A DNA stretch of 64,000 nucleotides, from assembly GCF_001623875.1 (NCBI RefSeq), contig NZ_LWAE01000005.1:1-64000 (forward strand), read 5' to 3'. Shown here piece after piece: positions 17,016 to 24,074 of the stretch. The stretch's first letter is position 1. Each line of letters opens with the position of its first letter. Position numbers and translations under genes: made by a program. The DNA comes from Clostridium magnum DSM 2767 (lineage in GTDB: Bacteria; Bacillota; Clostridia; Clostridiales; Clostridiaceae). The notes under the pieces were generated by a model. It saw nothing but the letters and a program-made list of their open reading frames with translations. It was not told the origin of the DNA and did no database searches.

Positions 17016-17441
17016 TTATAACGCATATTTTTTAGAATCATTGCTTGTGAATGATTTTACAAGGCCGTAGATTAAGTTATCTTCTTCAATTCCCTCCAGA
17101 TGCAATACATCCAATACTTCTACAATCATACAATTGCTTGCACCATCTATTAATATGGCAGAATCATTTATTGTATATTTGATATTTATAAACTTATCAG
17201 TATCATCAGAATGGTTAAGACCTAATGCATCTACTATATCCTGTTGATCTTCATTTAATGCACTAACTCCTATAATATCACCCTTACAAATATTTTTTCC
17301 AGTTATACTTTGGGCACCTAATAACATTAAAATCTTGTCATAGTCTGCCTGCATTGCCCATGCGCATATCATACCGTATTTTTTTTCGTTTTTTATGAAG
17401 CTAACGGCATTAGCTCCATACTTAAAAGCACTAAGTTCCAT
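17016..17441 (-). CDS. flavin reductase-like FMN-binding protein
   Basis: 141 residues, below the usual 160-190 of the flavin reductase (split-barrel) family. It begins with a typical first strand (FKYGANAVSFIKNEKKYGMICAW), and includes ITGKNI and VSALNEDQQDI, then an IEVLDVLHLEG-like strand. Members bind FMN and either reduce it with NAD(P)H or carry electrons. The ATG at 17441 has AAGGAGAT. That ribosome binding site overlaps the end of an unidentified minus-strand frame just upstream, so the two were probably in one operon. Physiological role unknown. Confidence 0.75.
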   Translation of the reverse strand: MELSAFKYGANAVSFIKNEKKYGMICAWAMQADYDKILMLLGAQSITGKNICKGDIIGVSALNEDQQDIVDALGLNHSDDTDKFINIKYTINDSAILIDGASNCMIVEVLDVLHLEGIEEDNLIYGLVKSFTSNDSKKYAL

Positions 17442-17451
17442 TTTTTATCTC

Positions 17452-17601
17452 CTTAAAATCTTTTTTTATTAAGCTCAATTGTGTTGACACCATACTGAGC
17501 AAGGTTTCCTTGAGGTGGTTGACATAATTTCAAGATAAATGCAATCGATGGTAAGTACTCCAAACTAAGCATTTCTTTATTTTCATTATACCAAATTATA
17601 T
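17452..17601 (-). pseudogene. C-terminal remnant of an unidentified protein
   Basis: A minus-strand frame reading LEYLPSIAFILKLCQPPQGN, then LAQYGVNTIELNKKRF and TAA at 17452. It has no start and is cut exactly where the 17602-17697 repeat begins. The stop overlaps the ribosome binding site of the flavin reductase gene, as expected for operon neighbours. I do not recognise the family. Insertion of the repeat, or a deletion ending there, may have removed its 5' part. Confidence 0.4.
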
Positions 17602-17697
17602 AGCAAGAAAAAACTGTCCGTTACACTTCTAGTTTTTCCAAGAGGTTCGGACCATCTTATAAAACTTGGTAACGAAGTGAACAAATTCTGCTTTTTG
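17602..17697. repeat. 95-bp imperfect palindrome, copy B
   Basis: Aligns along its full length with 2808-2902 (shared CCGTTACACTT or CGTTACACTT, CAAGAGG, TTGGTAACGAAG, GAACAAATTCTGCTT). The right end has diverged to CTTTTTG, losing the perfect terminal inverted repeat. The remaining part of the 17442-17908 gap is AT-rich without visible genes. Confidence 0.75.
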
Positions 17698-17908
17698 TTA
17701 TAAATAGTGCTGTAATTAGGATTTTTTTATCGTGGTTAACAAACCCAATATTATGTTAAGTGGAATAAAAGTAAACAATTAAACTATTTCAAATAATTAC
17801 ATATATTGAAAAATAGAAAATAAAACAATATAATTATTTATATATAACGGATTAAAGATTTCACATTAAATATGGGATAACAGCAGAAAGCAATGGGTGG
17901 TATGTATT

Positions 17909-18007
17909 ATGATCACAAACGAATTGGTAATCAAAAGTATTGATTATATCATGCAACATTTAGACGAAGAGATTTCAATTGAAGATGTTGCAGATTATTG
18001 TCATTAG
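17909..18007 (+). pseudogene. AraC-family regulator, N-terminal stub
   Basis: ATG with an upstream GGGTGG. It encodes ELVIKSIDYIMQHLDEEISI then EDVADYCH and stops at TAG 18005. This is the first helix pair of an AraC/XylS DNA-binding domain of the kind that normally continues FSKYYFSR. Everything after the first turn is missing, and the next frame overlaps it. Confidence 0.7.
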
Positions 18008-18477
18008 AAATAGTATATGGAAAAGATGAAACTGCAAGAACAGAGGATAATCCTACATGGGTAAAGTCAACAATGAAGAGATTAGAAAACCATTTTGATA
18101 ATCTGACTATTAAGCAAATAAGAATGTACTGCCAGTGCGGATATGGAATGGATGAGAAATTAGAACTTGTGAAAGGTCTGGTAGAATCATCTTCTAACAT
18201 GGAGGAATTCGGAAATTCAGATAAGGCAAAAGCAGCAGGTTTGTACTCAGAAAAAGGAGAACTATATCTTCAAGTTCATTTTTGTCCATGCCCAATGCTT
18301 GCAGACATGGATAGATTAGATACAAATACCTGGTGTCAGTGTACAACGGGGTATAGTAAAGTCCTTTTTGAAAAAGCCTTCGAGTGTAAGGTAGATGTGG
18401 AGTTGCTAAAAAGTATAAAAATGGGTGATGAGAAGTGTCTTATGAAAATAATTCCACAAGGGACTATATGGAAATAA
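17998..18477 (+). CDS. cysteine-rich DUF6144-like protein, 5' truncated
   Basis: About 159 residues. The only possible start, TTG at 17998, has no ribosome binding site and lies inside the AraC stub. The protein has three Cys clusters: MYCQCGYGMDEK, HFCPCPM and WCQCTTGYSKVLFEKAF. These match what I know of DUF6144 proteins and suggest metal binding. The family is usually longer at the N terminus, so a deletion has probably joined the AraC stub to this gene. It may still be translated at low level. Function unknown. Confidence 0.5.
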   Translation: MSLEIVYGKDETARTEDNPTWVKSTMKRLENHFDNLTIKQIRMYCQCGYGMDEKLELVKGLVESSSNMEEFGNSDKAKAAGLYSEKGELYLQVHFCPCPMLADMDRLDTNTWCQCTTGYSKVLFEKAFECKVDVELLKSIKMGDEKCLMKIIPQGTIWK

Positions 18478-18595
18478 AATACCATAGAAAATAATATTAT
18501 TTATCATAATAATTGAAAGGTTATTTTGAATATTATAGAATTATTCTGTGAAAACAAAATTAAAAATCAGAATTAATTTTATAAGGAGAATTAAT

Positions 18596-18934
18596 ATGAA
18601 GCTTCGTAAAGAATATACTTGTCCGTTAGAAATTACACACGATATATTAAAAGGCAAGTGGAAAACGGTTATTCTTTGGCAATTAAAATATCATGGCAAA
18701 ACATCCTTAGCTCAGTTGGAAAAGGACATAAAGGGAATAAGCCAAAAGATGTTATTGCAGCAACTAAATGAGTTAAGAGAATTTGGGTTGGTAGATAAAA
18801 TACAGTATCAAGGTTATCCTCTTAAGGTAGAGTATTTCTTGACAGAAGGCAGGGGCCATAGAATAATAAAGGCTTTAGAAATTATGCAGGAAGTAGGTCG
18901 AGAGTATTTAAATGAGCAAATTAATAAACATTAA
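18596..18934 (+). CDS. HxlR-family transcriptional regulator
   Basis: 112 residues from the ATG at 18596, chosen for its AAGGAG site; an upstream GTG frame from 18548 lacks one. It begins with the hallmark CPLEITHDILKGKWKTVILW and the winged helix GISQKMLLQQLNELREFGLV followed by VEYFLTEGRG. HxlR proteins are dimeric one-component regulators responding to electrophiles, disulfide stress or metabolites. A conserved-type Cys at about residue 9 (YTCPLE) could be redox-active. The next gene, an isochorismatase-like hydrolase, has a palindrome in its promoter region and is a likely target. Confidence 0.88.
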   Translation: MKLRKEYTCPLEITHDILKGKWKTVILWQLKYHGKTSLAQLEKDIKGISQKMLLQQLNELREFGLVDKIQYQGYPLKVEYFLTEGRGHRIIKALEIMQEVGREYLNEQINKH

Positions 18935-18962
18935 TGCTAACTAAAGTATTAATGTTTTTTTA
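18926..18962 (+). terminator. terminator of the HxlR gene
   Basis: AACATTAAT pairs with ATTAATGTT across 12 bases, followed by TTTTTTTA. The left arm overlaps the stop codon region. Confidence 0.8.
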
Positions 18963-19057
18963 TGTAATTTAACTTCAATATGTATTATACATAATACACA
19001 CAAAAAAGTGGGTAATTTTACAATAGAATAATCCATGCTATTATTAATACAACAAAT

Positions 19058-19113
19058 GTTCATGAACTAGTTATAATAATAAAATTTGAATGATTTAGAT
19101 GGAATAGTATACT
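19058..19113 (+). promoter_or_regulatory. operator-like palindrome and promoter of the isochorismatase gene
   Basis: GTTCATGAAC (19058-19067) is a perfect 10-bp palindrome. TTGAAT at 19086-19091 and TATACT at 19108-19113 are spaced by 16 bases and lie about 45 bases before the ATG. The palindrome is just upstream of the -35, a fitting place for HxlR. Another near-palindrome, TGTATTATACATAATACA, lies at 18981-18998. Confidence 0.6.
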
Positions 19114-19155
19114 TTCCAAAACATTAAATGAAGTTAAATTCAGGAGGTTATAAAA

Positions 19156-19662
19156 ATGAAAAAAGCTCTTATAGTTATTGATATACAAAATGATTACTTT
19201 GCAAATGGAAAATTCTCTCTATGGAATGCCGAAAACACTTTAAATAATGTAGAAAAAGCTATTGAAAAAGCAGATGCCAATAATATCCCTGTAATTTTAA
19301 TTCAACATATCGCAGGTAGTAGCTCACCATTTTTTAATGAAGGCACAGAAGGAGTAGAAATTCATCCAAGAATATTAAAAGCTGCTCCAAATGCAAAGAA
19401 AGTTATTAAGACATTTGCAGATAGCTTTCATAAGACAAATTTAGAGGAAGTATTATTAGAGCTTGGAGTAGAAGAAATTCTTGTATGTGGAATGATGACA
19501 CAAAATTGTGTTGTTTTCACGGCTATTTCTAAAGAAGCAGAAAAGTATAGTGTAAAGATACTATCCGATTGTTGTACAACTGTAAGTGAGCCTTTACACT
19601 TAATTGCACTCCAAGGAGTTTCAACACGTGTAGAACTATTAAACTATAATGAGGCTATATAG
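19156..19662 (+). CDS. isochorismatase-family cysteine hydrolase
   Basis: 168 residues with the catalytic triad of the family: Asp9 (VIDIQNDY), Lys near 85 (VIKTFADSF) and Cys118 (GMMTQNCV), with the usual cis-peptide MMT. Members include nicotinamidases, isochorismatases and carbamoylsarcosine hydrolases. HxlR-linked versions are often of unknown substrate. The ATG follows CAGGAGG. It has its own promoter at 19086. No biosynthetic neighbours point to isochorismate, so a nicotinamidase-like or detoxifying amidase role is equally possible. Confidence 0.88.
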   Translation: MKKALIVIDIQNDYFANGKFSLWNAENTLNNVEKAIEKADANNIPVILIQHIAGSSSPFFNEGTEGVEIHPRILKAAPNAKKVIKTFADSFHKTNLEEVLLELGVEEILVCGMMTQNCVVFTAISKEAEKYSVKILSDCCTTVSEPLHLIALQGVSTRVELLNYNEAI

Positions 19663-19705
19663 AAAGTTGGTAAATTACACCAAAATTAAGAGTATTATAG
19701 ATATA

Positions 19706-19912
19706 TCAAATCTGTGATGATGCTGCTGAAGGAGTAGATGCAGCAGTTATAAGTGGATGATTTACTGTAGCTTTTTTTGCAAAGTTAGGTACAAAAGGTT
19801 GTTCCAGGGTAATTTCATTTAACTCAAACATAAATAAGAGTTTGTGCTCTACTGGAAGGTATCTGTTGATACCCATCTTTATGCCTTTAACCTTTGTAAT
19901 GAATAGATATTG
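19706..19912 (-). pseudogene. possible C-terminal gene remnant
   Basis: The minus strand is open for about 68 codons (KGIKMGINRYLPVEHKLLF then NEITLEQPFVPNFAKKA) and ends at TGA. There is no start; upstream it runs into a run of A residues. I do not recognise the family. It may be debris of a lost gene in the 482-bp gap after the isochorismatase gene. Confidence 0.3.
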
Positions 19913-20020
19913 TTTTTTTTCACAACGTCTTCACTTACTTTTGGAAGGTTGATAATATTATCAGATAAGTCATAAGATTTAATGCTTGGCGGTTGCGCTA
20001 TCCCTTTCATCTTATCAGTT

Positions 20021-20130
20021 TTTATATTTTTGTGGTATACTTTATTACGATTAGAAGATAGTGTAGAGTGAAATGTAAAAAACTTTTCACAGCAACTAAC
20101 AAGGAAGAACAGGCTGTTATTGAAAAATAG
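20021..20130 (+). repeat. duplicated promoter plus deleted copy of the 22866 gene
   Basis: 20028-20090 is nearly identical to 22776-22835, including the extended -10 TGGTATACT. 20092-20127 matches the internal part of the 22866 gene at about 23042-23076 (AACTAACAAGGAAGA, then CAGGCTGT), and then stops. A copy of that gene with its promoter was duplicated here and lost about 205 bp of coding sequence. The surviving promoter now drives the metallo-hydrolase gene at 20145. Confidence 0.8.
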
Positions 20131-20144
20131 AAAGAGGTAATTTT

Positions 20145-20849
20145 ATGGGAAATATAATTATTTTAAATATAAGTTTCAAGTTTGGTAATACAGAAGATGT
20201 TATTCATCCTGTAATTTTAAAGGATGATAATGAAATGATACTGGTTGATTGCGGGTATACAGGGTTTATGTCTGTTATTGAAGATGCCATTAAAGCAGAA
20301 AATTTGGATTGTAATCAACTTACAAAAATTCTAATTACACATCATGACCATGACCATATGGGTGCATTGGCAGATTTTAAAGCAAAATATTCTAATATAA
20401 AAATTGTTGCAAGTGAAATTGAAGCTCCTTATATTACAGGAGAAAAGAAATCATTACGATTAGAACAAGCAGAGGCACTTCAAAGTACTTTAAGTGATGA
20501 CCAGAAAGCATTTGGAAAAGCTTTTTGTGAGATTATAAGAAATGTTAAACCTGTTAAAGTTGATATAGTAGTACATGATGGTGAAGTTATGGACTGGTGT
20601 GGAGGTTGTGAAATAGTTGCTACTCCAGGACACACTCCAGGACATATATCTCTGTATTTAAAGAATAAAAAAACTATTATAGCAGGTGATGCTGCTGTAT
20701 TAGAAAATAATCAGCTAGTTATTGCAAATCCTCAATTTACTTTGGATATAGATAATGCAAATAGATCTATATCCAAAGTATTAAGTTACCATGCTGAAAC
20801 TTTTATTTGTTATCATGGAGGAATATATAAACGATCCGAGAACAATTAA
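20145..20849 (+). CDS. metallo-beta-lactamase-fold hydrolase
   Basis: 234 residues. Zinc ligands are complete: HHDHDH (66-71), His163 in TPGHTPGH, Asp182 in AGDAA and a C-terminal His in CYHGG. The fold hydrolyses diverse thioesters, lactones or phosphodiesters; a glyoxalase II or lactonase-like role is possible but not shown. The ATG follows AAAGAGG. Its promoter is a duplicate of the one at 22783, so it may be co-regulated with that small gene. It overlaps by four bases the 3' end of a minus-strand gene. Confidence 0.87.
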   Translation: MGNIIILNISFKFGNTEDVIHPVILKDDNEMILVDCGYTGFMSVIEDAIKAENLDCNQLTKILITHHDHDHMGALADFKAKYSNIKIVASEIEAPYITGEKKSLRLEQAEALQSTLSDDQKAFGKAFCEIIRNVKPVKVDIVVHDGEVMDWCGGCEIVATPGHTPGHISLYLKNKKTIIAGDAAVLENNQLVIANPQFTLDIDNANRSISKVLSYHAETFICYHGGIYKRSENN

Positions 20850-21196
20850 ATCTCAAGATGAAGTAAATTCCTGAACAATTTTATGATGCAATACTTGAAC
20901 ATTGCATCATAAATGTATGGGCCAACCATAGCTATTTTATCCAAATAAACTCTAAAGACTATACGAGCGTCCAGATTATTATCTACTCCGTATGCTTTTC
21001 CTAAAGGATTCCCTGTGCTGTAAGGTATGATAACAACATTGTCTTCATCAGTCTTTCTTGCCATTTTATATACATAATAATATCCATAAACATTAACAGC
21101 CCGCAATATAGCATTGTAATTATCAGGAATGGCGATAGTTAAATCCTCATCATTTGCATAATTAGTGAATTGTCTAGATAAGTCAGAGTTATACAT
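20846..21196 (-). CDS. unidentified protein, probably 5'-broken
   Basis: 116 residues as read from the ATG at 21196. The frame continues upstream through one TGA (about 21218-21220) to encode TYPYYSNTPMYSLPPCDICK, and PYRVNTPMY after the stop repeats PYYSNTPMY. A Tyr-rich repeat with CxxC suggests a surface or spore-coat-like N terminus, while the rest (NYNAILRAVNVYGYYYVYK, then VDNNLDARIVFRVYLD) is unknown to me. The internal stop makes the full gene a probable pseudogene. No ribosome binding site supports 21196. Confidence 0.4.
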   Translation of the reverse strand: MYNSDLSRQFTNYANDEDLTIAIPDNYNAILRAVNVYGYYYVYKMARKTDEDNVVIIPYSTGNPLGKAYGVDNNLDARIVFRVYLDKIAMVGPYIYDAMFKYCIIKLFRNLLHLEI

Positions 21197-21450
21197 TGGT
21201 GTATTAACTCGGTAAGGTCATAAGTACATTTTGCAGATATCACAAGGTGGTAAACTATACATTGGAGTGTTAGAGTAGTAAGGATATGTCTTATGGGTAT
21301 AACATTAAATACTTGTACAATAAAAAAATCAGAAAAATGCTTCACTTGGACCTAACTCCAAGTGATAAACTTAGGGAAATCACAAAACAAATTCAAGGAT
21401 TGTTTTTGTAAAAGTTATAAAAGTATATAAAAAAAACATTGGGAGAAAAG

Positions 21451-21897
21451 ATGAAAAAGATGATTTTATATTTATTCAGTATTCTACTTATATTATGTGT
21501 TGGTGCTATATTGTTTATAAACTTACACCCAGCTTTTGGGGGGAAGCAAACCAAAGAACAAAAAGAGACCTATAGACATTTGGATAATTATGTTGATGGA
21601 AAATTTGTTAATGCAATTACCACCAGTATGTTTACGCGTTCATCAGATTCTGCATCTGTGTTTAATAATTCCAGTACAAATGCTAAAGACCGCAATCCCG
21701 CAGCTGAAATTCAAGTTTCAACTATTGATTGGAACAAAATTAAAAGTGAAAAAGATAGTTTGACTTGGCTTGGACACTCTGCATTTCTAATTAGTATTGA
21801 TAATAAAAAGATACTTCTAATCGACCCTCAGATTGGTGAGACTGTCATATTAGATTCAGACCTACACCTTACTGATTCTTTATGGTGGGATTTCTAA
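21451..21897 (+). pseudogene. membrane-anchored MBL-fold (RomA/UlaG-like) protein, C-terminally truncated
   Basis: 148 residues from the ATG at 21451 (GGGAGAAAAG before it). An N-terminal membrane helix is followed by LHPAFGG, NYVDGKFVN and LTWLGHSAFLISIDNKKI then LLIDP, the usual entry to the RomA-type metallo-hydrolase domain. After DPQIGE the sequence diverges and stops; the HxHxDH zinc motif and the remaining 200 or so residues are missing. It cannot be catalytically active. Confidence 0.75.
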
Positions 21898-21926
21898 ATG
21901 CTTTCAATTAGGAACAGTTTGCTTAG

Positions 21927-21954
21927 CTGATATTATAGGATGCTATAATATCAG
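21927..21954 (+). other. perfect hairpin after the truncated MBL gene
   Basis: CTGATATTATA and TATAATATCAG form an 11-bp perfect stem around GGATGC. There is no T run on either strand. It lies between the truncated gene and the minus-strand rluF-like gene and might act as a weak bidirectional terminator. Confidence 0.5.
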
Positions 21955-22025
21955 ATTCATATCATTTCATAGTATCAATGGAGCTTTATCTAAAATTGAT
22001 ATAGATGAAACCTATTTTTAATAAA

Positions 22026-22706
22026 CTAAAAGTGCTTTATTTCGAGCACTTCTTCCTCTGTGAGTTCACGCCACTTACCAATATCTATTCCATGAATATT
22101 TATATTAATAATTCGGATACGTTCTAAGCGTGTAACTGTATATCCAAAGGTTTTGCTCATTCTGCGAATTTGTCTATTTAGTCCCTGGGTAAGAACAATA
22201 CGAAAAGTATCTTCATTAACCCGAGTTACTTTACAAGGTTTCGTTTTAACTCCACAAATTTCAACACCCCTAGACATCCCTTCTATGAAAAAATCATCAA
22301 AAGGCTTATTGACGGTAACTAAATATTCTTTTTCATGTTCATTTTTAGATTCTAAAATCTTATTTGCAAACTCTCCATCATTTGTTAGAAATATTAATCC
22401 TTGGGAGGCCTTATCTAACCTTCCAACAGGAAAAACATATTCTGGATAGTCTAAAAAATCTATTATATTAGTCTGAACTTCTTTTGAAGCAGTACAGGTA
22501 ATACCTACAGGTTTATTTAAGGCTATATATTTTTTGTCTTTTACTGGAATAGGTTTATTATCAATAAGAATAATATCGGTTTCTTCTACCCACTGACCAG
22601 GCTGAGGAAGTTGCCCATTTACTGTTATTCTATTTTGCTCAATAAGCCTATTGGTTTCTCTTCTTGAACAAAAACTAAGATTACTAAGAAGTTTATTTAT
22701 TCTCAT
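22026..22706 (-). CDS. rluF: 23S rRNA pseudouridine synthase, RluF/RluB type
   Basis: 226 residues. An N-terminal S4 RNA-binding domain (MRINKLLSNLSFCSRRETNR) is followed by the RsuA-family catalytic core with NKPVGITCT (64-72), catalytic Asp98 in GRLDKASQG, and GLNRQIRRMSKTFGY. The NKPVGITCTAS form and the overall length favour RluF (U2604 in E. coli 23S rRNA) over RluB. The ATG at 22706 follows AAAGGAT. Divergent from the 22866 gene. Confidence 0.85.
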   Translation of the reverse strand: MRINKLLSNLSFCSRRETNRLIEQNRITVNGQLPQPGQWVEETDIILIDNKPIPVKDKKYIALNKPVGITCTASKEVQTNIIDFLDYPEYVFPVGRLDKASQGLIFLTNDGEFANKILESKNEHEKEYLVTVNKPFDDFFIEGMSRGVEICGVKTKPCKVTRVNEDTFRIVLTQGLNRQIRRMSKTFGYTVTRLERIRIININIHGIDIGKWRELTEEEVLEIKHF

Positions 22707-22775
22707 TTTTTTATGTTATCCTTTCATAAATGCATTAGTTAAGAATAGTTCTATTATACAACAAATTTTTAAGTT

Positions 22776-22835
22776 TTTGTGGTATACTTTATTAGGATTA
22801 GAAGATAGTGTAGAGTGAGATGTAAAAAAACTTTA
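22776..22835 (+). promoter_or_regulatory. extended -10 promoter, duplicated at 20028
   Basis: TGGTATACT with TATACT at 22783-22788, followed by about 45 bases that are repeated almost unchanged at 20042-20090. The duplication marks this as one unit with a conserved leader (GATTAGAAGATAGTGTAGAG). Confidence 0.65.
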
Positions 22836-22865
22836 CAACAAAAATCAGAATGAAAGAGGTAAAGG

Positions 22866-23153
22866 ATGTCAAAAATATTGAAATATTCGAAAAAACAATT
22901 GGAGAAAACACTAAAAGATTTCATAAAGAAAGAAAAGGTAGAGTCTAATGATATATCTGAGTGGATAAGAGTCATAAATGACTTTATATATGAATTTGGA
23001 TTAAAGTCTGAAGTGAATGAAGGGGATAAACTTTCCATAACAACTAACAAGGAAGAGCAGGCTGTAATTGAAAAAATGATGTTTGCACTTGAAGGTTCAA
23101 AAACTTCTTTGAATTATATTTTTGATGGTAATATTACTTATATAGAAGAATAG
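22866..23153 (+). CDS. small hypothetical protein
   Basis: 95 residues, acidic and basic in alternation, predicted mixed helix and strand, without Cys, signal peptide or membrane helix. The ATG at 22866 follows AAAGAGG. Residues TTNKEEQAVIEK also occur in the deleted copy at 20092-20130. I do not recognise the family. It has its own extended -10 promoter and a clear terminator, so it is a genuine single-gene transcript. Confidence 0.65.
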   Translation: MSKILKYSKKQLEKTLKDFIKKEKVESNDISEWIRVINDFIYEFGLKSEVNEGDKLSITTNKEEQAVIEKMMFALEGSKTSLNYIFDGNITYIEE

Positions 23154-23205
23154 GCATAAAGATATATAGTGAGAAAAAATTCAAATGTATTATATTGAAG
23201 TATTT

Positions 23206-23233
23206 AGAGCAATGTAACAGCTGCTCTTTTTTT
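23206..23233 (+). terminator. terminator
   Basis: AGAGCA pairs with TGCTCT across ten bases, followed by seven T residues. Confidence 0.8.
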
Positions 23234-23399
23234 ATACCCCAAATTCAATGACCAATGTAGTAGCAAATTCGCTTAGTTATCTTTGTCTAAAAATACCTGC
23301 TGATAAATTAAGTTTGAATATTGTGTAAAAGAAGGTGTTTATGGGAATATGTAGAATATAAATTTTATGTAGAAATAGTAGTAAAGGTGGTAATTAAAG

Positions 23400-23948
23400 A
23401 TGAAAATGCAAACTCAAATTTTTTTTAAAGCTTTAGATGAATGGGATCAATCTACTCATGGAAAGGAAGAGGACGAGCTTAAAAGAAGAGTATTCTCCTT
23501 ATTGTATAAGCTTGGGGGACACTATCAATTAAAATGGAATAAGGAGGAAGCGATTAATAGCCTCAAAGAAAGAGTAGAGTATATAATTAATGAGTGCAAA
23601 ATTGATGAAGATTTTGTAATTATGGGATTAGTAAACTTATTCGATAACCAACTAAAATATGAACTTCATCATTTAGGGGAGGCTATACTAACAAACGAAC
23701 GTATGTTGAATATGGATTTACAAAAGCTTAAAGATAGGATAGATCCGGAGGAACTGAAATTAATTGAGGAAGAACTTAATTCACCTGACTTTGAGCATCC
23801 ATCACAAAAAGCTTTAAATAGATTAAAGTCTCGTGAATACATTAGTAATTGTAAAATTAATATCCAACAATGGGAGATAATAAAGGGAAAATATTTTAAT
23901 CAGCTTAATAGAGAATTATGGGAAGAGGCTAGAATGTTTCATAGCTAG
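23400..23948 (+). CDS. hypothetical helical protein
   Basis: 182 residues, almost all predicted helix, strongly charged, no membrane segment or Cys-rich motif. Notable stretches are LKRRVFSLLYKLGGHYQLKW and LHHLGEAILTNERMLNMD. The start ATG at 23400 has AAAGGTGG. I do not recognise the family. It stands between a terminator and the promoter of the CWB2 gene, so it is monocistronic. Confidence 0.6.
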   Translation: MKMQTQIFFKALDEWDQSTHGKEEDELKRRVFSLLYKLGGHYQLKWNKEEAINSLKERVEYIINECKIDEDFVIMGLVNLFDNQLKYELHHLGEAILTNERMLNMDLQKLKDRIDPEELKLIEEELNSPDFEHPSQKALNRLKSREYISNCKINIQQWEIIKGKYFNQLNRELWEEARMFHS

Positions 23949-24008
23949 AAAAGAAGCAATGAATAGTTAGACTTGGGTCATTTCCAAAAGTTACATGTAT
24001 TACTGGAC

Positions 24009-24037
24009 TTGTAAGCGAAGTATGAACACTATATAAT
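24009..24037 (+). promoter_or_regulatory. sigma-A-type promoter of the CWB2 protein gene
   Basis: TTGTAA (24009-24014) and TATAAT (24032-24037) with the ideal 17-base spacer, 38 bases before the ATG. Confidence 0.75.
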
Positions 24038-24074
24038 TAACCTGAGAAAAATATTATACCTTAGGGGGATTTAT

